DNA of 64,000 nt. It comes from Moritella sp. (GTDB lineage: Bacteria > Pseudomonadota > Gammaproteobacteria > Enterobacterales > Moritellaceae). Both the position numbers and the translations under genes were made by a program. The stretch is taken from the NCBI RefSeq assembly GCF_013215705.1, contig NZ_JABSQR010000001.1, positions 1 through 64,000 on the forward strand, in the 5' to 3' direction. The notes beneath the pieces were generated by a model, which was not told the DNA's origin, did no database searches, and saw only the letters and a list, made by a program, of their open reading frames with translations. This document shows, in pieces, positions 54,902 to 64,000 of the stretch (its first letter is position 1; each line of letters begins with the position of its first letter).

Positions 54902-56479
54902 CTAAGCAGGTGTATATAACAAGTCTAGGTACTGTTTGGTGCTTTCCTGCCAGCTAAAACGAGCTGATTTTGCGTTGTCGGCAATTTTTTTCCATGTTTT
55001 AGGGTTGTTCGCATGCAGTTTGATTGCATCGTTAAAAGCGGTAATCAAATTATCACTTTGTTCCTGCAGTGATGAACCGTTAAAGCTAAAGCCATTCTCT
55101 AAATGTTGAACGGTATCTTTTAAACCGCCAACCGCATGTACAAGACAAGGTTGCCCGTCACGCATGGCTAGCATTTGGCTAATACCGCAAGGTTCAAATG
55201 AACTTGGCATTAAGAACAGATCGCCATGTAGATACATTTGGTCTGATAACGCTTGACCATAACCGTTCAAAAATAAGAAATTATCGTGACTCGCCATTAG
55301 CTGCATGAATTCAAATTCAATGCGGGTATCGCCCGAACCAAGAATAATCAGTCGACCATTCACTCGCGCAAGATCATCAAGTAATACCGACAATACCGTT
55401 TTACCTCGATAAGGCTGGCGTAACAGCAGGGCTTTTTGATCGGTCAAACGGCCAATGCTAGTCACTAAGAAGTCAGTGAATGGTGCCTGGCTATGCCAGT
55501 TATTGATCTGTTCATTAGCCAGGTAATGTACTGTTTTTAATTGCGCAGACTGTGCTAACCAACGCTTAACCTGTTGTTGTGCAGGGGCTAAAAAAGTACT
55601 GAGTGCAGGTTTTATATTAACTTTATTGCGTTTACTCGTTGGCGTAGCAGCGTATTCACAGCCATTTAAAATACCGACTAAGCGACCTTGCTGTTTTGCT
55701 GCTGCTAAGTCTTTTTCTAGACCTTCACCACCGAAGAAACCATTGTTAGCATCACTGGCATGTAATACTTCTTCTGCATACGTTGGTGATACTACATGGA
55801 CTTTGTTACAAAGATTAATACCAGCACGCATCGGATTATAACAATGGGTATAACGTGGGTCGGCAACAACACTCTGATCAAAGTTAAGGGTAGGGAACCA
55901 GTGGCGTAAACTTGATTCATCGTCTGCAATTGGGCGGATCCCTTGCAGGGCAATGTTATGCACAGTGTAGACCGAGTGAATGTTTGCAAGTTCTGTATAT
56001 TGCGGCGCGTATTGGTTTAGTACTGCGATTGTTGCACTGTGCCAGTCGTGTAAATGTAATACATCAGGTCGGGTTAATTTTGACTCGATAAGAAGTTGGC
56101 ATACGGCAAGGTTGAATAAAGCGTATTTGGTTGCATCAGTGGCAAAAGGGCGGTTACCTTCGTCATGACTATAAACATGACCACCTTGACCAAATAGCGG
56201 ATGTTGTACTACAAATTGGCGGACTTTATTTGGCGTTTCAGGAAAAAACAGTTCGAACAAGGTCACTGTTTCTGTTTGGCCGGCAAACTCAACATTGACA
56301 CTGGCCAGTTGACGAGACTCAAACTTTGTCGCGTATTGACCATAATCAGGGATCACAACATCAACACTTACATCATGCTGAGGTAAGGCTTTTGGTAAAT
56401 CCCGAACGACGTCAGCAACGCCACCAACTTTAGCACCTGGTATCGCATCATTTTCGGCGGCTATCATTAAAACGTGCAT
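54902..56479 (-). CDS. glgA: Glycogen synthase
   Basis: This 525-residue GT5 enzyme transfers glucose from ADP-glucose to glycogen. MHVLMIAAENDAIPGAKVGG opens the family, with the ADP-glucose-binding lysine in KVGGVADV in place of the enterobacterial KTGGLADV. HLHDWHSAT and PSSFEPCGISQMLAMRDG match the catalytic glutamate region. The ATG at 56479 has AAGGA and fits the family start. 28 further residues to 56563 are not used. It is the last gene of the glycogen operon, after a terminator-like hairpin. Confidence 0.93.
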   Translation of the reverse strand: MHVLMIAAENDAIPGAKVGGVADVVRDLPKALPQHDVSVDVVIPDYGQYATKFESRQLASVNVEFAGQTETVTLFELFFPETPNKVRQFVVQHPLFGQGGHVYSHDEGNRPFATDATKYALFNLAVCQLLIESKLTRPDVLHLHDWHSATIAVLNQYAPQYTELANIHSVYTVHNIALQGIRPIADDESSLRHWFPTLNFDQSVVADPRYTHCYNPMRAGINLCNKVHVVSPTYAEEVLHASDANNGFFGGEGLEKDLAAAKQQGRLVGILNGCEYAATPTSKRNKVNIKPALSTFLAPAQQQVKRWLAQSAQLKTVHYLANEQINNWHSQAPFTDFLVTSIGRLTDQKALLLRQPYRGKTVLSVLLDDLARVNGRLIILGSGDTRIEFEFMQLMASHDNFLFLNGYGQALSDQMYLHGDLFLMPSSFEPCGISQMLAMRDGQPCLVHAVGGLKDTVQHLENGFSFNGSSLQEQSDNLITAFNDAIKLHANNPKTWKKIADNAKSARFSWQESTKQYLDLLYTPA

Positions 56480-56549
56480 GAATAAATTGTCCTTAAAGCA
56501 GAATATTAAAGTTGTGTTATTAGAAATAGTTGTGAAATTAAAGTTATAA

Positions 56550-56592
56550 AACAAAAACAGCAATAAGTCACTTAGTTAAGCGACTTATTGCT
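56550..56592 (-). terminator. Hairpin between glgC and glgA
   Basis: AGCAATAAGTC pairs with GACTTATTGCT (11 bp, 12-base loop), followed on the minus strand by TGTTTTTGTTTT. It could be a terminator or attenuator that lowers glgA expression relative to glgC. Confidence 0.6.
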
Positions 56593-56632
56593 TTAGACTA
56601 TTATCTATAGATCAGCGTTTATCTGTTATCGC

Positions 56633-57949
56633 TTAAACAAGTTCTGCAGTTTGTTTAGCGGTGTTTTCGAGTGCTGCTTTTGTGTCTTTTTCTGCCATTC
56701 TCTTCAGCATATCCGATGTTACCAAGGTGATACCTTTTGGCGAAACTCGGAAGCCATTGGCTATATCTTGTTCTTTATCGTGACCGACGATTAAACCCGC
56801 TGGTATCACACATTTGCTGTCAACGATAGTACGACGTAATTGACAATGTTCACCGATATCGGCACCCGGTAATATTACCGACTCTTCAATGGTTGAGTAT
56901 GAATGAACATGTACGCTCGAAAATAGCAGTGATTTACGGATTGTAGAACCAGAAATAATACAACCACCAGAAACGGTCGAATCTACAGCCATGCCGCGAC
57001 GTTCATCATTGTCAAAAACAAATTTAGCGGGTGGTAGCTGCTCTTGGTAAGTCCAAATAGGCCAGTTTGAGTCATAAAGGTTAAGCTGTGGTTCTGGTGT
57101 AACCAATTCCATATTCGCTTCCCAGAATGAATCCAGCGTACCTACATCGCGCCAGTACGGTTGTTGATCATTATCAGGATCGCTGAATGGGAATGCAAAT
57201 ACTTGATGATCTTCAATGATTGCAGGAATGATGTCATTACCAAAATCACGGTCAGATGTGGTACGTGTCGCATCTTTTTCTAGTTGATCAAATAAGAATT
57301 CAGTATTAAATACATAGTTGCCCATTGATGCTAAACACTGACCTGGCTTACCAGGGATCTCATTTGGTTGTGCCGGTTTTTCGTCGAAACGCTTAACACG
57401 GTTATCTTGATCTACGGTCATTACCCCAAATTGACCAGCCGCTTCTTCTGTCGGTACTTCGATACAGCATACTGTCATGTCAGCGCCATTTTCTACGTGC
57501 TTAGCAAGCAGATCACCGTAATCCATACGATATACGTGATCACCAGATAAGATCATCACGTATTTAGGTTTTTCGTCGCGGATAATATCGATGTTTTGGA
57601 ATACTGCATCAGCCGTACCTGAGTACCAATCGTTACCGTAACGTTGTGATGCCGGTAAGATCTCGACAGATTCAGACAGTTCTTTTTTGAAATGTCCCCA
57701 ACCACGGTTTACGTGACGAATTAATGAGTGTGATTTGTACTGTGTTGCAATACCTACGCGGCGGATCCCAGAGTTAATGCAATTAGATAATGGGAAATCG
57801 ATAATGCGGAATTTACCACCGAAAAATACAGCTGGTTTTGCGCGCCAATCAGTTAACTCATGTAAACGACTACCTCTGCCACCTGCAAGAATAAGGGCGT
57901 AAGTATCTTTAGTTAAGTTACTAATATAACGATGTGTACTTTTTGACAT
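56633..57949 (-). CDS. glgC: Glucose-1-phosphate adenylyltransferase
   Basis: This 438-residue ADP-glucose pyrophosphorylase commits glucose to glycogen. [16 protein letters not shown] is the nucleotide-binding Gly-rich loop, [18 protein letters not shown] the substrate part, and [10 protein letters not shown] the catalytic aspartate. The C-terminal left-handed beta-helix (from about 290) carries allosteric sites. Fructose-1,6-bisphosphate control is common in this group. GGAG precedes the ATG. It lies 150 bases after glgP. Confidence 0.95.
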   Translation of the reverse strand: MSKSTHRYISNLTKDTYALILAGGRGSRLHELTDWRAKPAVFFGGKFRIIDFPLSNCINSGIRRVGIATQYKSHSLIRHVNRGWGHFKKELSESVEILPASQRYGNDWYSGTADAVFQNIDIIRDEKPKYVMILSGDHVYRMDYGDLLAKHVENGADMTVCCIEVPTEEAAGQFGVMTVDQDNRVKRFDEKPAQPNEIPGKPGQCLASMGNYVFNTEFLFDQLEKDATRTTSDRDFGNDIIPAIIEDHQVFAFPFSDPDNDQQPYWRDVGTLDSFWEANMELVTPEPQLNLYDSNWPIWTYQEQLPPAKFVFDNDERRGMAVDSTVSGGCIISGSTIRKSLLFSSVHVHSYSTIEESVILPGADIGEHCQLRRTIVDSKCVIPAGLIVGHDKEQDIANGFRVSPKGITLVTSDMLKRMAEKDTKAALENTAKQTAELV

Positions 57950-58098
57950 ATTACTTCTCCATAAGCGTTTGTCGAAATTCGGTTTAATTATTTACCCTTG
58001 AAATAAATGAATGCTTTATCAGCAAGTAAGCGCAATCAAGGGCCTAAATAAATGGTTAACATTGTTTTTATAAAACATCTGTCTTATAAATAGCAGCA

Positions 58099-60597
58099 TT
58101 AAACATTAAGTGGTGTTAGCTTCCAAATATCTTGATTGTATTCATTAATTGTTCGGTCACTTGAGAACGAGCCACTTGCTGCGGTATTCAAAATACTTAA
58201 TCGTGTCCAAGCTTCTTTATCTTGATAGGCGAGGGCTGCGACTTGTTGTGCTTCGCAATAGCTCGCGAAATCGTGTGCAACTAACCATTGATCATATGGA
58301 TTCAAAATAGCGTCGATTAACGGTTGGAATAAACCACCCTCAAACAAGTTAAAATGTCCGCTGCGAAGTAATGCCATTACGTTGTTTAGGTTGCTGTCAT
58401 TAGCGATGATGTGTACAGGATCATAGTGTGCTCGGATATCAGCGACTTGCTCGCTACGAGCGCCAAATAAGAAGAAATTATCAGCACCTACAGCATCTCT
58501 GATCTCGACATTGGCTCCGTCTAACGTGCCGATAGTGGCTGCGCCATTCATCATGAATTTCATGTTGCCGGTACCTGATGCTTCTTTACCTGCCGTTGAT
58601 ATCTGTTCTGATAAATCTGTTGCTGCGCAGATTGTTTCCATTGCGGTGACGTTGTAATTTGGTAAGAAGGCAACGCGTAACCAAGGCTGTGCTAGCGGAT
58701 CTGCATTAATTGTTGCTGCAACGTTATTGATTAATTTGATTGTTAACTTAGCAATGAAGTAACCCGGCGCGGCTTTACCACCAATTAATACACAGCGTGG
58801 TGTCATGCCTTCGGTATCACCGCGACGGATGCGATCATAAAGATGGATAACATGCAGAATATTAAGTAATTGACGCTTGTATTCGTGCATACGCTTAACT
58901 TGTACGTCAAACATCATGTTGGTATCGAATTCAACACCACAGGCATCTTTGACCAAGTCGGCAAGTTGCTGTTTGTTGTGCTGCTTAACGTCTTGCCATT
59001 TAGCATGGAATTTGGTGTTGTCGTAATAGCGACGCAGCTTGCTTATTTCACTTAGATCACGAGTCCAATTATTACCGATTTTATCGCTAATGAGTTCACT
59101 CAGTTTTGGATTGCAATGTGCTAACCAACGACGAGGCGTTACACCATTGGTTTTGTTGTTAAATTTGTTTGGCGTCAACAGATAGAAGTCATTGAATAAA
59201 CCGGCGCTTAATAACTGGGTATGCAATGCTGCAACACCGTTTACCGAGAAGCTGCCAACAATGGCGAGATAAGCCATGCGTACTTGTGGATCATCGCCTT
59301 CTTCGATAATGGATAAAGCACGTTGCTTATCAACATCACCTGGCCACTGACACGCAACTTCCGTTAAGAATCGCGCGTTGATTTCATAAATTATTTCAAG
59401 TAGGCGAGGTAATAGGTGTGCGAATAAACGTACCGACCATTTCTCTAGTGCTTCTGGCAGTAGGGTATGGTTGGTGTACGCCATGGTAGATGTGGTGATC
59501 TGCCAGGCAAAGTCCCAATCCAGATCATGTTCATCGAGTAATAAACGCATTAACTCAGCAACCGCCACACTTGGATGGGTATCGTTAAGTTGGAATACGT
59601 GGTACTTAGCAAAATCAGTAAAATCACTGCCGTGTACTTTTACCCATTCAGCCAGAATGTCTTGTAAGCTGGCAGACGTCAGGAAGTATTGCTGACGTAA
59701 ACGTAGCTCTTTACCATTCTCACTGGCGTCATTTGGATAAAGCACCATGGTAATTTGTTCAGCTAAGTTTTTACGAGCTACGGCTTCGGTATAACTACCG
59801 GCGTTGAATTCACCGAGATCAAATTCATCTGTCGCCGCTGATTTCCACAGGCGCAGAGTATTCACGATATCGTTTTGATAACCCGGAACAGGTACATCAT
59901 ACGGCACAGCAAGTACATCTTCGGTGCCAACCCATTGGTGATGTGTGCGGCCTTCTTTGTCTTGATAAGTTTCAACATGACCAAAGAATTTCACTCTACG
60001 GTTATGTTCAGGTGCTGCAACTTCCCACGGATGACCATCACGTAACCAGTTATCTGGATGTTCGATTTGATGACCATTTTCGATGCTTTGATTAAACATT
60101 CCGTATTCATAACGGATACCGTAGCCTGTTACGGGTAGTGCTAAACTTGCACAACTATCAAGGAAGCAAGCCGCTAGTCGACCTAGACCACCATTACCTA
60201 AACCGGCATCGTGTTCTGATTCGGCGATTGATTCTAATTCACAGCTGTAATGATTAAGGCCTTTACGTACACAGTCTTCTAAATCAAGGTTTAAAACTGC
60301 ATTTCCCAAAGCGCGACCCATCAAGAATTCTAATGATAGATAAGCGGCACGACGAGTCGGTTGCTTCTGCTGCTGTTTCTTCGTCGCACGTGATTTTTCC
60401 ATCAAGCGGTCACGGATTGTTAATGCCAGTGCGTGATATAAATACTGTGGCGATTCACCAACTTCATCGCGGCCGAGGGTATAATGGAAATGACGTTTTA
60501 AATCATCAGGCAAGGTGCTGGCATTAACCACGGGCCCATTGTTTGTCGCTAATGTGCAAACTTTTTTTGCTTTAGACTTTTGTTTTTTTAATGACAT
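58099..60597 (-). CDS. glgP: Glycogen phosphorylase
   Basis: This 832-residue GT35 enzyme releases glucose-1-phosphate from glycogen chains. The PLP lysine lies in EASGTGNMKFMMNGA. AYTNHTLLPEALEKW and GLGNGGLGRLAACFLDS are family motifs, and KRMHEYKRQLLN is the phosphate-side region. E. coli GlgP has 815 residues. AAGGA precedes the ATG. The gap from glgB is 104 bases, so breakdown and synthesis genes are together in one operon. Confidence 0.95.
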   Translation of the reverse strand: MSLKKQKSKAKKVCTLATNNGPVVNASTLPDDLKRHFHYTLGRDEVGESPQYLYHALALTIRDRLMEKSRATKKQQQKQPTRRAAYLSLEFLMGRALGNAVLNLDLEDCVRKGLNHYSCELESIAESEHDAGLGNGGLGRLAACFLDSCASLALPVTGYGIRYEYGMFNQSIENGHQIEHPDNWLRDGHPWEVAAPEHNRRVKFFGHVETYQDKEGRTHHQWVGTEDVLAVPYDVPVPGYQNDIVNTLRLWKSAATDEFDLGEFNAGSYTEAVARKNLAEQITMVLYPNDASENGKELRLRQQYFLTSASLQDILAEWVKVHGSDFTDFAKYHVFQLNDTHPSVAVAELMRLLLDEHDLDWDFAWQITTSTMAYTNHTLLPEALEKWSVRLFAHLLPRLLEIIYEINARFLTEVACQWPGDVDKQRALSIIEEGDDPQVRMAYLAIVGSFSVNGVAALHTQLLSAGLFNDFYLLTPNKFNNKTNGVTPRRWLAHCNPKLSELISDKIGNNWTRDLSEISKLRRYYDNTKFHAKWQDVKQHNKQQLADLVKDACGVEFDTNMMFDVQVKRMHEYKRQLLNILHVIHLYDRIRRGDTEGMTPRCVLIGGKAAPGYFIAKLTIKLINNVAATINADPLAQPWLRVAFLPNYNVTAMETICAATDLSEQISTAGKEASGTGNMKFMMNGAATIGTLDGANVEIRDAVGADNFFLFGARSEQVADIRAHYDPVHIIANDSNLNNVMALLRSGHFNLFEGGLFQPLIDAILNPYDQWLVAHDFASYCEAQQVAALAYQDKEAWTRLSILNTAASGSFSSDRTINEYNQDIWKLTPLNV

Positions 60598-60701
60598 ATA
60601 ACGTCCTTTATTATGACATTTGGGCTAACTATTTATTGAACAACAAGTATTTATGAGCAACCAAGCTGCAACTAGGTTGCCTATTTATACCTATTTGTTT
60701 T

Positions 60702-62951
60702 TTAGTGCGCAGCTATTTGTCTGGGTACTAAGTACACGGTTGATAACGGCGGTAGGGCGATACAAATACTTTGGGTAAAACCTTGCCATTCAACATACTC
60801 TGCAATGTAACTTGTCTGGGTTGCAAACCCACTGCCACCAAATTGCGACTCATCGGTGTTAACGAGTACGTCATAGTCACTCATACTCGGTACACCAATG
60901 CGGTAATTTGACTGGCATGCTGGCGTCATATTCGATACCACGACCACATGTTCATCTTTGGCTTTGTTATAACGTAAGAAACTAAACACAGACTGTTCGG
61001 CGTTACTGGCGTCAATCCAATCGAAACCATGGTGATCAGTGTCTAACTCAAATAAGGCAGTTTGATGACAATAGCTGTTATTCAATGCCTTGATGAGCGC
61101 TTGCACACCTTGATGCTCAGATTGCTCAAGTAAATGCCAGTCTAGCGATTGGTCATGATTCCATTCTGCACGTTGAGCAAATTCACAACCCATAAATAAC
61201 AGCTTTTTACCTGGGTGTGCCCACATGAAACCGTAATAAGCACGTAAATTAGCAAATTTTTGCCAGTCATCACCGGGCATCTTATCGAGCAGTGAACCTT
61301 TGCCGTGTACCACTTCGTCGTGACTTAGCGGTAAGATAAAGTTTTCACTAAATGCGTATGCTAATGAGAAGGTCATCTCGTGATGATGATGTTGGCGATA
61401 GAGAGGATCACAACTCATGTATTTTAGGCTGTCGTTCATCCAGCCCATATTCCACTTGTAACCAAACCCCAGACCGCCTTGGTCGGTAAATTTGGTTACA
61501 CCTGGCCAAGCGGTTGATTCTTCTGCAACCATCATGATGCCAGGGTGGTTTTTGTAGCAGCGTCGATTCACTTGTTTGAGTAATTCAATCGCCCCTAGGT
61601 TTTCTCTACCGCCATATTGGTTCGGGATCCATTCACCTTCTTTGCGGCTGTAATCGAGATACAACATAGAAGCAACAGCATCAACCCGCAGACCATCAAT
61701 GGCAAAGTTATCAAACCAAGCCAACGCATTTGAAATTAAAAAGCTTTGTACTTCAGCGCGATCATAATTAAAGATGTGGGTTTTCCAATCTGGGTGGAAA
61801 CCTTGGCGCTTATCTGCGTGTTCAAACAGGTGTGAACCATCAAACTGCGCTAAACCATGGGCATCTGCAGGGAAGTGTCCTGGCACCCAATCGATTAATA
61901 AACCGATGTTGGCTTCGTGGCAGGCGTCAACAAAGAATTGGAAATCAGCCAAGCTACCAAAACGACTGGTTGGTGCGAATAAACCCACAGGTTGATAACC
62001 CCACGAACCATCAAACGGGAACTCACTGATTGGCATTAATTGAATATGGGTAAAACCAAGTTCTTTTACATAAGGCACAAGCTGTTCAGACAGGGCTTGA
62101 TAGCTTAAGAAATGGTTGTTCTCATCACGTTTCCACGAACCTGCATGCACTTCATAGATACTGATTGGTGCATTGATCGCATTGCGTTCTGCACGCTGCG
62201 CCCACGCTTGTGCGGGAGATTGTTGCCATACTGCAGATCGGGTTTTGGTTGGTACACATGACGCTGTTTGTGGCGGTAGTTGCATTGATGATGCGAACGG
62301 ATCCGCTTTTTCTAAACGCTCACCATTTTCGGTTATAATGCTAAATTTATAATTGTTATCGTGTTCAGAGTCTGCGATATCAGCAATAAATATCTCCCAA
62401 ATACCGGCACCAGGGTGCTTACGCATCGGATGACGTATTGTATTCCAATGGTTAAAGTTACCAATTAAGCTTACTGACGCTGCGTTAGGAGCCCAAACTG
62501 TAAAGCGTACGCCTTCAACATTATCTGTGATTGTCCAATGCGCACCTAGATGACGTTGTGCTTGCTCTAACGTACCTTCGCTAAATAAGTAAACGGCGTT
62601 TTCATCAAGTGTCGATGAAAATTTATAAGGGTCTTGCTCGACAACGGTTGCAAATGGATAGGCGATAGTTAATTGATAATCTGCATTGTATTGCTTTGCT
62701 GATAGGCTAAGGACAAACAGATCACTGGTACCGATACGTTGATAACGTAATTGCTGGTTTTTGTCTTGATAAAAAACTTGCTGTGCACCGGAAATGAATA
62801 CTTTGAGTTGGTATTCATCTTCACTCACTTGATGTGGACCTAAAAAAGCAAACGGGTCATAGAATTTACCTTGGTTAAGGGCATCTATTTCATGGTTAAA
62901 GCGATCTTCAAAACGAGTCGCTATTGTTGCTGTAGTCGAAATGTCACTCAT
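60702..62951 (-). CDS. glgB: 1,4-alpha-glucan branching enzyme
   Basis: This 749-residue GH13 enzyme makes alpha-1,6 branches. The N-terminal CBM48-type domains (about 20-240, with GVRFTVWAPNAASVSLIGNF) precede the catalytic barrel with GSWGYQPVG, DGLRVDAVASMLY (nucleophile Asp), MVAEESTAWPG (acid/base Glu) and LPLSHDEVVHGKGSL (third acid). E. coli GlgB has 728. AGGAT precedes the ATG. It lies 32 bases after the small CBM48 gene. Confidence 0.96.
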   Translation of the reverse strand: MSDISTTATIATRFEDRFNHEIDALNQGKFYDPFAFLGPHQVSEDEYQLKVFISGAQQVFYQDKNQQLRYQRIGTSDLFVLSLSAKQYNADYQLTIAYPFATVVEQDPYKFSSTLDENAVYLFSEGTLEQAQRHLGAHWTITDNVEGVRFTVWAPNAASVSLIGNFNHWNTIRHPMRKHPGAGIWEIFIADIADSEHDNNYKFSIITENGERLEKADPFASSMQLPPQTASCVPTKTRSAVWQQSPAQAWAQRAERNAINAPISIYEVHAGSWKRDENNHFLSYQALSEQLVPYVKELGFTHIQLMPISEFPFDGSWGYQPVGLFAPTSRFGSLADFQFFVDACHEANIGLLIDWVPGHFPADAHGLAQFDGSHLFEHADKRQGFHPDWKTHIFNYDRAEVQSFLISNALAWFDNFAIDGLRVDAVASMLYLDYSRKEGEWIPNQYGGRENLGAIELLKQVNRRCYKNHPGIMMVAEESTAWPGVTKFTDQGGLGFGYKWNMGWMNDSLKYMSCDPLYRQHHHHEMTFSLAYAFSENFILPLSHDEVVHGKGSLLDKMPGDDWQKFANLRAYYGFMWAHPGKKLLFMGCEFAQRAEWNHDQSLDWHLLEQSEHQGVQALIKALNNSYCHQTALFELDTDHHGFDWIDASNAEQSVFSFLRYNKAKDEHVVVVSNMTPACQSNYRIGVPSMSDYDVLVNTDESQFGGSGFATQTSYIAEYVEWQGFTQSICIALPPLSTVYLVPRQIAAH

Positions 62952-62983
62952 GATCCATCCTGGATTAACGTATTGTTAGCTAT

Positions 62984-63304
62984 TTATGCAGTTCGTAATG
63001 TAGATACAACGCTATTATCAGTACCGAAAGAATTGGGTAAGTATAAGTCTGCTTTATGATCGTTATGCCACTCGTTACTGTTAATTAAGTAGCGGAAATG
63101 AAATTGTTTATTTTCTGGCAAACGAATTTTAGTGCGAAAGACTTTATCTTTTTTGATATATTTCATGGGTAAGGCCTGCCAATCATTAAAATCAGCAAAC
63201 AACTCAACGGTATCGTCACTCATTAACGCATTATTCGTGTCGCAGGCGAATTCAAACGTGATATCGGCTTCGGCTTTGGTTTTAAAAAAATGCTTTTTTA
63301 ACAT
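62984..63304 (-). CDS. Small isoamylase N-terminal (CBM48-like) domain protein
   Basis: This 106-residue protein is a single CBM48/isoamylase early-set domain: DTVELFADFNDWQALPMKYI and FRTKIRLPENKQFHFRYLIN show the glycogen-binding beta-sandwich, the same fold as the N-terminus of GlgB. There is no catalytic domain. It heads the glycogen operon with good ribosome binding (AAGGA), and may bind glycogen or an enzyme of the operon, as seen for regulatory CBM48 subunits elsewhere. Function is inferred from fold and position. Confidence 0.82.
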   Translation of the reverse strand: MLKKHFFKTKAEADITFEFACDTNNALMSDDTVELFADFNDWQALPMKYIKKDKVFRTKIRLPENKQFHFRYLINSNEWHNDHKADLYLPNSFGTDNSVVSTLRTA

Positions 63305-63453
63305 TGTATCTTCCTTGTTATATGTCGTAGCTCTAATAACTTAAGCCAAATTTCGTTTACGTACCGAAATTATGAATCACCATCTAAATGGGTATTCATA
63401 TATAGGTATTATTGTCGGTATTTGAGCTTGTTTAAAGTGTTTAAAAGATGCTT

Positions 63454-63469
63454 TGTGATCGGCGTCACG
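63454..63469. promoter_or_regulatory. CRP-like site of the glycogen operon
   Basis: TGTGA-TCGGCG-TCACG matches the TGTGA-N6-TCACA consensus at nine of ten positions. It lies 150 bases before the operon start and about 350 bases before nirB. cAMP-CRP control of glg genes is known in E. coli, so activation here is plausible. Confidence 0.55.
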
Positions 63470-63748
63470 CTTGTCGTCTTTCATTCGTAATTAATGGTCT
63501 TTTATTTCGCTGGTATATTTCTTTCTATTGCATCCTTATAAAGTGGCTAAAACCTTAAGCCATTTACCTTAAAATGTAATAAAATAACAAAATATGTGTA
63601 AACAACCCCTTGTTGGTATGTTTTTTGTGTTTTTTTGTTTTAAATTACACGATTTAGCCAATCGCTTCCTTTTAAATACCACATGTCGTTATTAAATGAC
63701 GTCCAGCTTCACACTTTTGATCTCCATCACATTAGCTTGTTCCTAAAA

Positions 63749-63762
63749 TTGATCTACATCAT
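63749..63762. promoter_or_regulatory. FNR-like site of nirB
   Basis: TTGATCTACATCAT matches TTGAT-N4-ATCAA with one mismatch. It is 57 bases before the nirB ATG, so a start point about 23 bases before the ATG would place it near -41.5, the usual activating position. Confidence 0.6.
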
Positions 63763-63819
63763 AATTATCTCTTAAGTAATACCTCAAAATACCTACATAA
63801 TAAATATATAGGAATAATT

Positions 63820-64000
63820 ATGAGCAAAGTCAGACTGGTTATTATTGGTAACGGTATGGTTGGCCACCGTTACATTGAAGACTTAGTAGAAAAATCTGCA
63901 ATTGAAGATTTTGATGTAACCGTTTTTTGTGAAGAACCCCGAGTTGCCTACGATCGTGTCCACCTCTCTTCTTATTTCTCTCACCATACTGCTGATGAAT
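63820..64000 (+). CDS. nirB: NADH-dependent nitrite reductase large subunit (partial, right edge)
   Basis: The first 60 residues of NirB are present: MSKVRLVIIGNGMVGHRYIE contains the FAD-binding GNGMVG dinucleotide motif, and EEPRVAYDRVHLSSYF is the family continuation. Siroheme-containing NirBD reduces nitrite to ammonia in the cytoplasm with NADH. The rest lies beyond the window. AGGAATAATT precedes the ATG. The FNR-like site upstream agrees with anaerobic induction. Confidence 0.92.
   Translation, partial: MSKVRLVIIGNGMVGHRYIEDLVEKSAIEDFDVTVFCEEPRVAYDRVHLSSYFSHHTADE

Larger units (their letters stand above)
63305..63819. other. Divergent promoter region of glycogen operon and nirB
   Basis: About 515 bases with no open frame. 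It contains a CRP-like site (63454-63469) and an FNR-like site (63749-63762), consistent with carbon control of the glycogen operon and oxygen control of nirB. Confidence 0.5.

Noticed and set aside
1-64000. tRNA, rRNA or CRISPR arrays
   Set aside because: No cloverleaf-like T-arm GGTTCRA patterns, rRNA blocks or regularly spaced repeat arrays were seen in the window.

Overview
The window reads as chromosomal DNA of a marine, moderately AT-rich gammaproteobacterium of the Moritella/Psychromonas/Vibrio-Shewanella kind. I place it closest to Moritella by inference from gene content, not from a database match. The clues are a norspermidine (carboxynorspermidine) operon, an MSHA-type pilin, a GlyGly-CTERM serine protease, two large dCache chemoreceptors, a glycogen operon of the order glgB-glgP-glgC-glgA, a Tus homologue, and the gene order metG<>apbC-udk-dcd-(insert)-asmA.

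Layout. 1-8.5 kb is an accessory stretch: a metallopeptidase without a good start, a LysE exporter, two ~91% identical SUKH (SMI1/KNR4) proteins in a duplicated block, a zinc-ribbon membrane protein, an orphan type IV pilin, a DUF368 relic beside a 30-bp direct repeat, two alpha/beta hydrolases and an NnrU protein. 8.5-12 kb carries a Rid protein, the DNA glycosylase AlkC, a periplasmic beta-propeller and an XRE-type regulator. 12.4-17.9 kb is a four-gene operon for 1,3-diaminopropane and norspermidine synthesis (ddc, carboxynorspermidine synthase, nspC, dat). 18-26.5 kb is a signalling block: an EAL protein, two paralogous chemoreceptors with a relic of a third between them, a DsbA-like lipoprotein behind an FNR-type box, a 2OG-Fe(II) oxygenase and a GGDEF cyclase. 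26.5-39.2 kb is mostly core genome: cdd, rlmI, metG, apbC, udk, dcd, a YjiH-family transporter, asmA and sbcB.

39.2-54.8 kb is mixed: an unknown Pro/Ala-rich protein, tapT, a hydrolase, an oxidoreductase, a MarR/MFS pair with two visible operators, a CBS protein, a cold-shock-like/TM2 fusion, the replication-terminator protein Tus, a trypsin-like protease with a GlyGly-CTERM tail, a ParD-like antitoxin with a relic of a methionine aminopeptidase gene, a TetR-SDR pair, a tautomerase, a DinB protein and a DEAD-box helicase. 54.9-63.3 kb is the glycogen operon, headed by a free-standing CBM48 protein, with a CRP-like site upstream. The right edge begins nirB behind an FNR-like site.

The strongest second looks are: the Tus protein, which keeps both lock-pocket residues although no Ter site is seen beside it; the duplicated SUKH block with the 30-bp repeat and the DUF368 relic; the unfused ddc/dat norspermidine operon; the paired MarR operators; and several gene relics (a third chemoreceptor, DUF368, methionine aminopeptidase). 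I did not find a clearly new multi-gene system.
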